This document shows, piece after piece, positions 51,869 through 60,284 of a stretch of 64,000 nucleotides of DNA. The stretch lies in NCBI GenBank assembly GCA_934316845.1, contig CAKRDZ010000004.1, positions 42,202 through 106,201 of the forward strand, in the 5' to 3' direction. The notes under the pieces are model-generated. The model worked only from the letters and a program-made list of their open reading frames with translations, ran no database searches and had not been told where the DNA came from. How positions within the stretch are numbered: the stretch's first letter is position 1; each line of letters starts with the position of its first letter. The DNA is from an uncultured Eubacterium sp. GTDB taxonomy: Bacteria; Bacillota; Clostridia; Lachnospirales; Lachnospiraceae. Position numbers and translations under genes: made by a program.

Positions 51869-53854
51869 TTATTCCATCTCCTGCAATATCTTTTTCATTT
51901 TTATCATCTGGTCACGAAGCGATGCTGCCAGCTCAAAATTCAGTTCTGCCGCCGCCTGATTCATTTTCTTCATGATCTTCGCAATCTGTTTTTGCAATTC
52001 TTCTTCCGACATATATTCCGGATCTTTCTGCAATTCTTCCATACCGGCATCTGCTTTCGAAGAAATACGGATCAACTCTCTGACCGCCTTCTTAATGGTC
52101 TGCGGGGTAATACCATGCTCTTTATTATAGGCATCCTGAATTTTACGGCGTCGTTCCGTCTCCGTAATTGCCTTATCCATTGACTCTGTCCGCTTGTCCG
52201 CATACATGATAACCCGGCCCTCGGCATTTCTGGCTGCACGCCCAATCGTCTGTATCAATGATGTTTCGGAACGAAGGAATCCTTCTTTGTCCGCATCAAG
52301 GATTGCCACAAGACTTACTTCCGGTATATCCAGTCCTTCTCGCAGCAGGTTAATCCCTACCAGAACATCAAACACATCCAAGCGCATATCACGGATAATC
52401 TCACTTCTTTCCAGCGTATCTATATCGGAATGCAGATATTTAACCCGGACACCAACCTCTTTGTAATAGTCGGTCAGATCTTCTGCCATACGCTTTGTAA
52501 GTGTCGTCACCAAAACCTTTCCCTTTTTCTTCGTTACCGCTTTGATTTCTTTCAGCAAGTCATCTACCTGTCCCGCTACCGGCCGAACGATAACTTCCGG
52601 ATCCAGAAGACCGGTAGGCCGGAGAATCTGCTCCGTACGCATCAACTCATGGGTTTCTTCATATTCGGATGGCGTAGCTGAAACAAACATCATCTGATTG
52701 ATATGACTCTCAAACTCTTCAAAGTTCAATGGACGGTTACTCTTCGCCGATGGCAGTCGAAATCCATAATCCACAAGCGTTGTTTTTCGCGACTGGTCGC
52801 CGGCATACATTCCCCGTATCTGTGGAATCGTAATATGAGACTCATCTACCATGATCAGAAAATCATCCGGAAAATAGTCCAAAAGTGTATGCGGCATCTC
52901 GCCCTCCTGCATGCCATTTAAGTGCATGGAGTAATTTTCGATACCGGAACAAAATCCCGTCTCACGCAGCATCTCAATATCAAAATGGGTTCGTTCTGAG
53001 ATTCGCTGGGCTTCGATCAATTTATCTTCACTTTTAAAATATTTCACACGTTCTTTCAATTCCTTCTCTATCCCCGTTATCGCCTTTTCCATTTTATCCG
53101 GAGAAACAACATAGTGGGAAGCCGGGAATACAACCATATGCTCCAAATTGTTCAACGGGGTTCCTGTCAGCACATCAATTTCCTGAATGCGGTCTACTTC
53201 ATCTCCAAAAAATTCTACCCGGATCGCCCGGTCGGACGCCGATGCCGGAAAAATCTCAAGCACGTCACCACGTACCCGGAATGTACCACGGTGAAAATCC
53301 ATATCATTCCGTGTATACTGTATCTCAACCAGCCGCTCAATCACTTCATCCCGTTCGCGGATCATACCGGGGCGGAGCGATACTGTCATATTTTGGTAAT
53401 CAATCGGACTACCCAATCCATAGATGCAGGAAACACTGGCAATAATAATGACATCTCTGCGCTCGGTCAATGCTGCCGTCGCGGAATGCCGCAGTTTGTC
53501 AATTTCATCATTGATGGCGGAGTCCTTTTCGATATACGTATCCGTTGATGGCACATACGCTTCCGGCTGATAATAATCATAATAGGAAACAAAATATTCT
53601 ACTGCGTTCTCCGGGAAAAACTCTTTAAACTCACCATACAACTGAGCCGCCAATGTCTTGTTATGTGCAATAACCAATGTCGGCTTGTTCATCTGCTCGA
53701 TCACATTTGCCATTGTAAATGTCTTTCCGGAGCCGGTCACTCCAAGAAGTGTCTGAAACTGATTTCCTTCCTTAAAACCGTCCACAAGCGCTTTTATGGC
53801 TTCCGGCTGGTCGCCGGTCGGTTCATATTCAGAATGTAAAACAAAATGATCCAT
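51869..53854 (-). CDS. uvrB: Excinuclease ABC subunit B
   Basis: UvrB verifies damage and with UvrC directs incision. The 661-aa helicase-like product has Walker A GVTGSGKTFTMA, the beta-hairpin region SYYDYYQPEAYVP, Walker B-type MVDESHIT, helicase motifs V-VI (LLREGLDIPEVSL, QTIGRAARN), and a C-terminal UVR domain for UvrC contact. The ATG at 53854 gives the normal length; GGAGG is 13 nt upstream, rather far. A LexA box and a promoter lie upstream. Confidence 0.97.
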   Translation of the reverse strand: MDHFVLHSEYEPTGDQPEAIKALVDGFKEGNQFQTLLGVTGSGKTFTMANVIEQMNKPTLVIAHNKTLAAQLYGEFKEFFPENAVEYFVSYYDYYQPEAYVPSTDTYIEKDSAINDEIDKLRHSATAALTERRDVIIIASVSCIYGLGSPIDYQNMTVSLRPGMIRERDEVIERLVEIQYTRNDMDFHRGTFRVRGDVLEIFPASASDRAIRVEFFGDEVDRIQEIDVLTGTPLNNLEHMVVFPASHYVVSPDKMEKAITGIEKELKERVKYFKSEDKLIEAQRISERTHFDIEMLRETGFCSGIENYSMHLNGMQEGEMPHTLLDYFPDDFLIMVDESHITIPQIRGMYAGDQSRKTTLVDYGFRLPSAKSNRPLNFEEFESHINQMMFVSATPSEYEETHELMRTEQILRPTGLLDPEVIVRPVAGQVDDLLKEIKAVTKKKGKVLVTTLTKRMAEDLTDYYKEVGVRVKYLHSDIDTLERSEIIRDMRLDVFDVLVGINLLREGLDIPEVSLVAILDADKEGFLRSETSLIQTIGRAARNAEGRVIMYADKRTESMDKAITETERRRKIQDAYNKEHGITPQTIKKAVRELIRISSKADAGMEELQKDPEYMSEEELQKQIAKIMKKMNQAAAELNFELAASLRDQMIKMKKILQEME

Positions 53855-53911
53855 AATTATCGAAACACCTCCATCTATGCTTATCTTCACACGATTTATC
53901 ACAAAATATAC

Positions 53912-53960
53912 TCAAAAAAAATAAAACTCATCGTGTGCTTAGTATAACACAATGAGTTTT
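53912..53960 (-). terminator. Hairpin after the XRE gene, overlapping the uvrB promoter
   Basis: AAAACTCAT (53923-53931) and ATGAGTTTT (53952-53960) form a perfect 9-bp stem, extended by CGTGT/ACACA. On the minus strand a T-run follows. The uvrB -10 lies in its loop. Confidence 0.65.
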
Positions 53961-53969
53961 ATAATGCAA
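53941..53969 (-). promoter_or_regulatory. uvrBA promoter
   Basis: -35 TTGCAT (53964-53969), a 17-bp spacer and -10 TATACT (53941-53946) on the minus strand. Confidence 0.6.
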
Positions 53970-53977
53970 CAAAAATA

Positions 53978-53991
53978 TGAACATTTGTTCG
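53978..53991 (-). promoter_or_regulatory. LexA (DinR) SOS box
   Basis: The minus strand reads CGAACAAATGTTCA, with the Gram-positive LexA core GAAC-N4-GTTC intact. It lies 8 bp upstream of the uvrB -35, so uvrBA and the nucleotidase gene should be SOS-induced. Confidence 0.75.
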
Positions 53992-54006
53992 TTTTTCTTT
54001 TTTTGC

Positions 54007-54456
54007 TCAATTTTTGCCTTGGTTCCAGTGTTTTAACTGCGGGACTACAGCTAACATATGTGCTCTGACCTGCTCCGGCGGCCAGTTTTCGTTTGACATA
54101 TGCTCTACACAGAAATCAATCAATTCTTCCATGCTGGAATACTTGAATTCTCCGTCTGTATAGCACCATTTACAATAGGATTCGTTAAATTCTCCATCCG
54201 GTTCCTTACTAATTGTTGAATCCTCCAACGGCATTCCACAGCATTGACAGATCAGCTGCGCAGGCGTTCCTAATAAAGTATTGATCGATACATCAAACTC
54301 TTTTGACAACAATTTTAAAGTCTCTGTGTTCGGAATCGTCTCACCATTTTCCCAACGTGATACTGCCTGTCTGGTTACCATCAGTTTTTCCGCCAACTCT
54401 GCCTGTGACAATACCTTTTTTGTACGAAGTTCTAAAATAATATCTTTCGTCTCCAT
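54007..54456 (-). CDS. XRE-family regulator with C-terminal zinc ribbon
   Basis: The 149-aa protein has an N-terminal XRE helix-turn-helix (LSQAELAEKLMVTRQAVSRWENG, quoted in part) and a C-terminal putative zinc-ribbon domain: CQCCGMPL and later CKWCYTDGEF, then a helical segment. This domain pair is common in Firmicutes; the signal sensed is unknown. GGAGGCG lies 7-8 nt before the ATG. A GCAAC-N5-GTTGC inverted repeat (54509-54523) sits at its -35 region and may be its own operator. Confidence 0.88.
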   Translation of the reverse strand: METKDIILELRTKKVLSQAELAEKLMVTRQAVSRWENGETIPNTETLKLLSKEFDVSINTLLGTPAQLICQCCGMPLEDSTISKEPDGEFNESYCKWCYTDGEFKYSSMEELIDFCVEHMSNENWPPEQVRAHMLAVVPQLKHWNQGKN

Positions 54457-54479
54457 TTATATCGCCTCCTCATGAGAAT

Positions 54480-54523
54480 ACTATACCACATCTTTCATTC
54501 ACTGCAAAGCAACCTGTTGTTGC
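54480..54523 (-). promoter_or_regulatory. Promoter and possible operator of the XRE gene
   Basis: -35 TTGCAG (54502-54507), a 16-bp spacer and -10 TATAGT (54480-54485) on the minus strand. The 5-bp inverted repeat GCAAC/GTTGC (54509-54523) abuts the -35. Confidence 0.5.
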
Positions 54524-54557
54524 CCCCAATCAAATTCATTTATTCTCACATAGTCTG

Positions 54558-55064
54558 CTATATTTCTATCCAATACCGCTGCACCAGACTCCCATCATCC
54601 ATCACTTCATTTTCTAAAACACCCTGATTTTTGATAATTGTTTTTGCTGATGCCGGATTGTCCTTATCACAGCACATTAAAATCCGGTCTATTCCCATTT
54701 TTTTACATTCTTCCAATGCCAGTGCGATCATTTTCGTACCATAACCTTTTCCGCGTTCACTTGGACGGATGCCATCTCCGATATGCCCACCTCCAAGCAG
54801 TAATTTTTCGTTCAGATAATGCCGGATATTAACTGCTCCTACAAAAATATTGCGTTTCGTATCAAGACAGAAAAATGTTGAATCTGGAACCTTTTCCTCA
54901 CTTTCTTTCTTTTCTTCTAAAGCATTCAGATAAGTTTCAAAATTGTGATAATCGCACTTCCGGATTGACCACGGAATGATTTTTTCATTTGCCGCCGTCC
55001 ATTCATCCATCATTTCATTTAATTGATGCCGGTATTTTGGCTCAAGTTTTACTAGTTTTAACAT
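54558..55064 (-). CDS. GNAT family N-acetyltransferase
   Basis: The 168-aa protein has the GNAT core with the acetyl-CoA binding motif GIRPSERGKGYGTKMIALALEEC (R-G-K-G-Y-G is the key part) and the preceding strand VGAVNIRH. It resembles YjdJ/RimJ-like acetyltransferases of Firmicutes; the target amine is unknown. GAGGTG is about 13 nt before the ATG, so translation may be weak. It lies 22 bp after the second fic gene. Confidence 0.88.
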   Translation of the reverse strand: MLKLVKLEPKYRHQLNEMMDEWTAANEKIIPWSIRKCDYHNFETYLNALEEKKESEEKVPDSTFFCLDTKRNIFVGAVNIRHYLNEKLLLGGGHIGDGIRPSERGKGYGTKMIALALEECKKMGIDRILMCCDKDNPASAKTIIKNQGVLENEVMDDGSLVQRYWIEI

Positions 55065-55086
55065 TTTCTATTTTCGCACCTCTTTT

Positions 55087-56100
55087 CTAACGTTTTATAA
55101 CACCTTCATATAATTTAATATATCGTTGATTTTTACTATTTGGCTTTTCCGGCAGTGTCATTCTAACCAATCCCGCCTCAATGGCTGGATTTAAGTAATT
55201 CTTTCGCAGCGTCTCTTTTGATTTCAAGGCTAATAACTCCAGAATTTCTTTTGAAGTATACGTCAAATCGTATTCCATGCAGTTTAATAACCGATTTACA
55301 TATTCTGATGTTTCACCCTTTGACTTTTTAATCTGTGCAATAACTTCATCCAAAACTTCATCAATACGTTCCAACATAAACTCTATAAAAACATTTGAAT
55401 TTCCATTTATATGGCACTGCGCAATTGCTTCGTAATAATCTTCTTGAAATTTTTCTATTTGATTTTCCAGAGGAATGTATTCAAACACTTTTCTCCACCG
55501 GTACAAAAAAATCGTATGCCAAAGTCTTGCCATTCGACCGTTTCCATCAGCAAATGGATGAATAAACACAAATTCATAATGGAACACCGCTGACATAATA
55601 AGCGGATGAATTTTATCTTGATTTTTCTTTACCCACAATAGCAAATCTCTCATTAAGTCATTTATCATATTCGCAGGAGGTGCAATAAAAATACATTTTT
55701 CTCCTGAAAACACACCTTCTGCACCTGTTCTAAATTCGCCCGACTCATTTATAATTCCATCTGTCATAATTTTGTGTATTTTCTTTAAGTCAACCATACT
55801 TGACGGATCAACATCTGCTATTTTTTCATAAGCAGCGTAAGCATTTTTAACTTCTTGAATCTCTTTTTGATTTCCAATTACCGACTGACCATTAATAACA
55901 TCTCTTACTTCTGTTAAGGATAACGAATTTGCCTCTATCTTCAGCGACGAATAAATAGAATGTATTTTGTTGTTCTTTCTCAAATGTGGTTTTGATTCTA
56001 TTTCCTTACTTATTTCAATTCTTCCAACCTTTTCTGATATACTGGAAACAAGCGTAAGCATTTTATCAGAAATTGAATAAGGCGGCTCATAATTGTCCAT
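55087..56100 (-). CDS. Fic family protein (second copy)
   Basis: The 337-aa protein has a DUF4172-like N-terminal helix region, an inhibitory-helix-like SSLKIEAN (Ala where Gly or Asn is usual after Glu), the complete active motif HPFADGNGRMAR with catalytic His181, and a C-terminal winged-helix-like part (SKEILELLALKSKETLRKN). It is probably an AMP transferase. The ATG at 56100 has GAGGTG 6-7 nt upstream. It is not a close copy of the first Fic. Directly upstream lie 12-bp tandem repeats. Confidence 0.9.
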   Translation of the reverse strand: MDNYEPPYSISDKMLTLVSSISEKVGRIEISKEIESKPHLRKNNKIHSIYSSLKIEANSLSLTEVRDVINGQSVIGNQKEIQEVKNAYAAYEKIADVDPSSMVDLKKIHKIMTDGIINESGEFRTGAEGVFSGEKCIFIAPPANMINDLMRDLLLWVKKNQDKIHPLIMSAVFHYEFVFIHPFADGNGRMARLWHTIFLYRWRKVFEYIPLENQIEKFQEDYYEAIAQCHINGNSNVFIEFMLERIDEVLDEVIAQIKKSKGETSEYVNRLLNCMEYDLTYTSKEILELLALKSKETLRKNYLNPAIEAGLVRMTLPEKPNSKNQRYIKLYEGVIKR

Positions 56101-56114
56101 ATTCTTCACCTCAT

Positions 56115-56168
56115 CTTGCTTATCATCTTACTTACTATCTTACTTATTATCTTGCTTACTATCTTACC
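56115..56168 (-). repeat. 12-bp tandem repeat before the second fic gene, 4.5 copies
   Basis: On the plus strand the units are CTTGCTTATCAT, CTTACTTACTAT, CTTACTTATTAT, CTTGCTTACTAT and CTTACC, starting at 56115. They end 15 bp before the Fic start codon, within the untranslated leader. Confidence 0.75.
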
Positions 56169-56190
56169 ATGTTGATATAAAAAAAGCAAC

Positions 56191-56640
56191 TCACATCTTC
56201 CATTCTTCGCGTGTCATTGAAATTTTTGCTTCCATCAACTCCTTTTTGTGTCGTTTCACATGCAGCATAATATGACCGATATTTCCTTCTCCGGCATATT
56301 TAGTTGTGTCAAAAAAATTCTGATCCAGTTCAGTCCAGACCAGTTCGTTTTCATCCCCGTCAACCGCTACTTCGTTATTTAATTTTCCCACATAAATTTC
56401 CAGATCGCAATTATCAAAAGGATACGATAATTCCATTAAATAAACAAGTTTAATATCCTCTTTTGTAATGGCAGTTTCCTCTTCTAATTCACGGTATGCT
56501 GCATCCAAACCTCTTTCATTTTGCTCCCTTTTGCCACCAACAAAGTTTAATAATCCCTTATAAGGATTCTTTCTCCTTTTACACATCAGCATTTTATCTT
56601 CTTGTTTATTTAATACCACAATTGCGTTATATTTTTGCAT
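56191..56640 (-). CDS. NUDIX hydrolase
   Basis: The 149-aa protein has a NUDIX box GGKREQNERGLDAAYRELEEE followed by TAI (Ala replaces the usual Gly in the EExGU end). NUDIX enzymes hydrolyse nucleoside diphosphate derivatives, such as oxidised dNTPs. The C-terminal part is typical of MutT/8-oxo-dGTPase-like proteins with EEWKM end. GAGGAAG lies 8-9 nt before the ATG at 56640. It is one of four NUDIX genes within 6 kb. Confidence 0.87.
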   Translation of the reverse strand: MQKYNAIVVLNKQEDKMLMCKRRKNPYKGLLNFVGGKREQNERGLDAAYRELEEETAITKEDIKLVYLMELSYPFDNCDLEIYVGKLNNEVAVDGDENELVWTELDQNFFDTTKYAGEGNIGHIMLHVKRHKKELMEAKISMTREEWKM

Positions 56641-56657
56641 TTTACACTTCCTCACAA

Positions 56658-57188
56658 CTACGATTCATCACGAATTATGACAATATCTACATTATACTCA
56701 TCGTCTATCAAAATATAAGGAACCTTATTTTTTTGAACAAGTTCTAATGTATTTGCATTGTCTTCCAGCACACTTTCTAACGTACAGCCTTCATCCTCTA
56801 ACCGATCCTCAATTGCCCTTGCATACCGTTTGATGTCTCTAAAGTGATTCTTTATATAATTTTCACTCATTACAAGACAATAATATTTTATCACTTGGAG
56901 ATATTCTGCTGTAAAGTCTTTTTCCCAGTCAAACGGAATATAACATCCTTCGACGATAAGATTTTGCTTATTTTCAATTGCCGTTTTTATCATCTCCCGG
57001 ACAATCGGCCATAAATAGGTTGTCAATTCTGTTTCATCACTGACCGGTGTCAGTTCTGTATTTCCACTACGAATCAATCCCATTTTTAAATGATCTATGG
57101 ATAAATACGGATACTTATATTTTTCCAATAATTTTTGCGCCAACACGGTTTTTCCTGTATGGGACGCACCCGCGATCAATATAATCAT
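56658..57188 (-). CDS. P-loop kinase-like protein, 176 aa
   Basis: The protein has a Walker A motif GASHTGKT at residues 6-13, a following YLSIDHLKMGLIRSG segment typical of nucleotide or small-molecule kinases (2-phosphoglycerate-kinase-like / zeta-toxin-like fold), and an Arg-rich lid FRDIKRYARAIEDRL. The substrate is unknown. GAGG lies 11 nt before the ATG. It follows NUDIX order on the same strand with an 17-bp gap. Confidence 0.75.
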   Translation of the reverse strand: MIILIAGASHTGKTVLAQKLLEKYKYPYLSIDHLKMGLIRSGNTELTPVSDETELTTYLWPIVREMIKTAIENKQNLIVEGCYIPFDWEKDFTAEYLQVIKYYCLVMSENYIKNHFRDIKRYARAIEDRLEDEGCTLESVLEDNANTLELVQKNKVPYILIDDEYNVDIVIIRDES

Positions 57189-57296
57189 TCGCTTTGAATT
57201 CCTCTCTTCTAAAACTCTCAGTACATCAAATCTAATATATACAAAATGCTATCTCTATCCGGGAACGAATATGGAACCGGTAATTGTTCTTTCATA

Positions 57297-57422
57297 TTAC
57301 AAGCATATTTTTTCCACTAAAGAACACCAGTCTTCCGGGTAAACTCCGAGCAGTTCTTCATGTCTCATATCATGCTCATGAATAACCGGATTCTCTTTGT
57401 TTCCAAATTCATAAATGTTCAT
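57297..57422 (-). pseudogene. Alpha/beta-hydrolase remnant, 41 aa (internal deletion)
   Basis: The short frame begins MNIYEFGNKENPVI, the usual start of small clostridial alpha/beta-hydrolases before the first strand, and then continues directly with HEELLGVYPEDW and LVEKICL, which resembles the C-terminal helix after the catalytic His of the same family. The catalytic middle (about 200 residues) is absent. The join is in frame and GGAGATT precedes the ATG, which overlaps the preceding stop codon (TAATG). It is best read as a gene gutted by a deletion. Confidence 0.5.
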
Positions 57423-58513
57423 TATTTTAAAATCTCCTTTCTTTCCTTTCCCGTATCACAATCTATATAAGGCAGTATTCCATCACTACATAAGAAAAAA
57501 ATCTTTTGATCCAGTATGATATCAAACTCGTCAACTACTATTTCTTTTGTTATCCATTTCTTTTGTCCATCTGTCAGATTCAATCTTTTGATTCCGTCAT
57601 AATCAAGCATTTCATAATATATATAATTGTCGCAAAAGAAATATTTACTTACTTCCGTACTTGTCAAAGGTCTTTCGCTCTTTTCATCACATTTAAACTG
57701 ATATAGATACTCTTTTTCACGATTATCACTTGGTTTTATATAATAGATAGAATCTCCCTGCAAACATACGGTATCTGCATATGCCTTAAATTTTGCTATC
57801 TGTTTTTGATCGGATCCATCTAAATTCATTTCATATAAATCACATGTATTATCCGATTCACAGGAAGTATCTCTATCATAAATCATATAAATTTTATCAT
57901 TTATCACATAAAAATATATTCCACAATCCTTTTCAACAATAGTTTTATTGTCTTTACCATTTATGTCCATTGATTCAATATCACTTCCACCCCACTTTGT
58001 ACACCATGAATAATATATTCTATTATCATATAGCCAAAGATCCGCCACCTTGACATCAAATTTTTTCACATCCGACCCATCACTTCTTAATCTTACAATA
58101 GTAGAAGCCTTTATCTGTCTGTTTTTTCCCTTCCTTTCCAGTAATTGAAATACAATCCAGCCGTTTTGGGCATTCAAATAACGAATCCTTCCATACTTAC
58201 TTTTATATATTACCTTCTTCTTATTTCCATCACATCGATAAAGAGCAGACCCCGACCAGCCTTTGTCTTCGGCAACATAAAGACTATCCCCATCTTTGCA
58301 AATCGTTCTCATACAATGATTACTATTCATATATGGGTATCCGGATTTCTCATCTTTACTAACATCCACATAAAATGATTCTTTTTCTTCTACTGCCGAA
58401 CGCGATACAATCTTCTCGTTTTGGTCTGAATTCTGATTCACTTCCTTGTGTGCGCCGCAGGAAGTTAAAATCAAACCTATTATGAATAAACTTAATACCT
58501 TAGAAAATTTCAT
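57422..58513 (-). CDS. DUF5050-type lipoprotein, beta-propeller-like
   Basis: The 363-aa product has a lipoprotein signal peptide with lipobox LTSCG near residue 20. The rest is rich in paired strands of the type LYRCDGNKKKVIYKS, LYDNRIYYSW, YVINDKIYMIYD and QGDSIYYIKPSD, about six or seven repeated blades as in DUF5050/TolB-like propellers common in Lachnospiraceae. It is probably anchored outside the membrane, with unknown function. The ATG at 58513 has GGAGAAAA 10 nt upstream. Confidence 0.78.
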   Translation of the reverse strand: MKFSKVLSLFIIGLILTSCGAHKEVNQNSDQNEKIVSRSAVEEKESFYVDVSKDEKSGYPYMNSNHCMRTICKDGDSLYVAEDKGWSGSALYRCDGNKKKVIYKSKYGRIRYLNAQNGWIVFQLLERKGKNRQIKASTIVRLRSDGSDVKKFDVKVADLWLYDNRIYYSWCTKWGGSDIESMDINGKDNKTIVEKDCGIYFYVINDKIYMIYDRDTSCESDNTCDLYEMNLDGSDQKQIAKFKAYADTVCLQGDSIYYIKPSDNREKEYLYQFKCDEKSERPLTSTEVSKYFFCDNYIYYEMLDYDGIKRLNLTDGQKKWITKEIVVDEFDIILDQKIFFLCSDGILPYIDCDTGKERKEILK

Positions 58514-58526
58514 ATATCGTTTTCTC

Positions 58527-59153
58527 CTATTCCGTATTTTTCGGTTTCCACGGTGCCGGACATAGCAATGTCGTTTTCTCAATATCGGGTAATACATCAT
58601 AAATTGAACATCCCATTCGCTGTTCAAAATATTCTTTGTTTTGAAAGGTTATTTCCCAGCCTTTTATGTAATTTTCCATAATTCCGTATCTGCGTGTCAC
58701 ATCCACAAACCGCTTTTCCAATATTACAAATCCATAGTCCGTCGCCAGAGCATCTGCTATCTGGATCAATTTATCATAATCATCTGCCTGACAATTCATA
58801 ATATATTCTTTTATTGCTATTTCTTCCTCTGTTTCCGGTGTATAATCAAACTCATCTTTCATCAGCGGATAAGAATGTGTCATACAAACTCTGGCAACTT
58901 CATCCCATCCTTTTGTAATTGCATATTTATACCCCTCATAAACGTGCTTTGGAATATTTACAATTCCAACTCTTCGCCCAATATCATGAAGCATTCCCAC
59001 AATATAGGCTTTGTTTTCGTCCATTCCCGGCACTTTTTTTGCAATATTCCTTGCCGCAATTCCGACATTAAGTGAATGTTCAATCCACGGACCGGGATTT
59101 AATTTTCCCGCTATTTCAAGTTCGCTTTTCGCTTCTTCTATTGTAGGTAACAT
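58527..59153 (-). CDS. HD domain phosphohydrolase
   Basis: The 208-aa protein has the HD metal-site pattern: EHSLNVGIAAR, GMLHDIGRRVG (His-Asp pair), an exposed CMTHSYPL, and a distal Asp in LIQIADALATD. HD proteins hydrolyse phosphate esters of nucleotides or related compounds. AAAGGGG lies 5-6 nt before the ATG at 59153. It follows the ACT gene by 14 bp. Confidence 0.85.
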   Translation of the reverse strand: MLPTIEEAKSELEIAGKLNPGPWIEHSLNVGIAARNIAKKVPGMDENKAYIVGMLHDIGRRVGIVNIPKHVYEGYKYAITKGWDEVARVCMTHSYPLMKDEFDYTPETEEEIAIKEYIMNCQADDYDKLIQIADALATDYGFVILEKRFVDVTRRYGIMENYIKGWEITFQNKEYFEQRMGCSIYDVLPDIEKTTLLCPAPWKPKNTE

Positions 59154-59167
59154 AAGATTCCCCTTTC

Positions 59168-59536
59168 TCACTCAACAATCTCATATCCAGAAAATTTCAG
59201 AACTTCCAGTGCCTTTTCATAATTTGTGTCTTTGATTAAAATATAGTCCGTATTATAAGTAGACACTGCAAAAATCGAAATACCATGTTCTGCCAAAATC
59301 GTAGAAATTTCTGATAATATCCCGATTAATGAAAAATCTAAAACACCTTGTACGCAAAAGGCTTTCCATCCGTCATCACGCCGAATCACATTAGATGGAA
59401 CCTCTTTTGTGATACATACAAGAGATCTTTCCTCCTTGGTTTTGGCAATAAAGCTATATTCAGAATCTAAATTTACAAGTAAATAATCTTCCACCTGGCA
59501 TATAGAAAAATCTTGATAAATCTTTTTTATCTGCAC
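59168..59536 (-). CDS. ACT domain protein (CASTOR-like), 122 aa
   Basis: The product consists of two ACT-like halves: an N-terminal one with SFIAKTKEERSLVCI, and a C-terminal canonical ACT half with GVLDFSLIGILSEISTILAEHGISIFAVST (quoted in segments: fold marker SLIGILSEIS). ACT pairs bind amino acids or other small ligands. No catalytic domain is attached. GTG 59536 is preferred because AAGGAG is 8-9 nt upstream; the frame is open 7 codons farther from a TTG. Confidence 0.78.
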   Translation of the reverse strand: MQIKKIYQDFSICQVEDYLLVNLDSEYSFIAKTKEERSLVCITKEVPSNVIRRDDGWKAFCVQGVLDFSLIGILSEISTILAEHGISIFAVSTYNTDYILIKDTNYEKALEVLKFSGYEIVE

Positions 59537-59565
59537 AATACATCTCTCCTTAATCAAATCTATTC

Positions 59566-59642
59566 CTACTCATATTTCATATACAAAAGCGGATATGGAT
59601 TTCCCTCTTCATCAACGTCTGTTCTTTTATATGTTGCAAAAC
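59566..59642 (-). pseudogene. Out-of-frame tail after the kinase gene
   Basis: Past the kinase stop, another minus frame reads RISFATYKRTDVDEEGN then PYPLLYMKYE and a TAG at 59566-59568, with no start codon. The text looks like real protein and joins the kinase frame at EYRYG by a single frameshift, so it may be the displaced C-terminus of the kinase or the end of another decayed gene. Confidence 0.4.
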
Positions 59643-60245
59643 TTATACGCCGTAACGATACTCCCTTTCATCTTTTTCATTTGCAATGATATGATACTTA
59701 TCAATCACCATTTCTGCCACTTCCTCCGGCAAAAGATGTGTATTATCAATTTTAATATGGTTCTCAAATAATAGTTGTCCATTTTTTGTATTAAGTTGAT
59801 GTCTTTCTGTATCTCTAAGCAAATTTCTTTCACTCCATTTTACATCCCGCTTGGATGCCTTTCTCTCCATCCTATGTGGTGTCAGATTGCGTTCCAGACG
59901 GGTTTCTAAATCCGCACTAAGTTCCACAAAATAAAATTTTCCGCCGCTGTTGGTAAATTGCTTTTCTAACCCTTTCAGATAATCCATTTCACTCTGCATT
60001 TCAAATGCTGCAACATACGTAAATATCATATCCACATTATGTTCAACTGCCAATCGGAATGCTTTTTCTCTAATATAGGAATTAAATTCTTTTTGTGCCG
60101 GTGTAGCAAAGCCAAATATCTTATCTGAAATTTCAATACTGTCATGATTCATCATCATATTGTATTTCAGTTTATCTCTCAAACTCTCTGCCACCGTCAT
60201 TTTTCCGACTGCCTGTGGTCCACAAACTACAATTAAATTAGCCAT
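59643..60245 (-). CDS. P-loop kinase-like ATPase, 200 aa
   Basis: The protein has Walker A GPQAVGKMT at residues 8-16, where Met follows the Lys instead of Ser/Thr-Thr, a shikimate-kinase-like layout with NHDSIEISDK, an Arg-rich lid NLTPHRMERKAS and KRDVKWSERNLL. It is likely a small-molecule or nucleotide kinase with unknown substrate. AAAGGGAAG lies 5-6 nt before the ATG at 60245. Its C-terminus may have been altered by a frameshift (see the tail at 59566-59642). Confidence 0.75.
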   Translation of the reverse strand: MANLIVVCGPQAVGKMTVAESLRDKLKYNMMMNHDSIEISDKIFGFATPAQKEFNSYIREKAFRLAVEHNVDMIFTYVAAFEMQSEMDYLKGLEKQFTNSGGKFYFVELSADLETRLERNLTPHRMERKASKRDVKWSERNLLRDTERHQLNTKNGQLLFENHIKIDNTHLLPEEVAEMVIDKYHIIANEKDEREYRYGV

Positions 60246-60284
60246 ATTCTTCCCTTTCGTCGTCCATCCATAATTGAAATCCAA

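Noticed and set aside
56115..56168. CRISPR-like repeat
   Set aside because: The units are 12 bp and adjoining, with no spacers and no cas genes.
56093..56275. Plus-strand ORF with LLSYLLS repeats
   Set aside because: It is the reverse reading of the 12-bp tandem repeat upstream of fic and lacks a ribosome binding site.
57218..57295. 25-codon minus-strand ORF after the hydrolase remnant
   Set aside because: No ribosome binding site and no similarity recognised; may be debris but cannot be supported as a gene.
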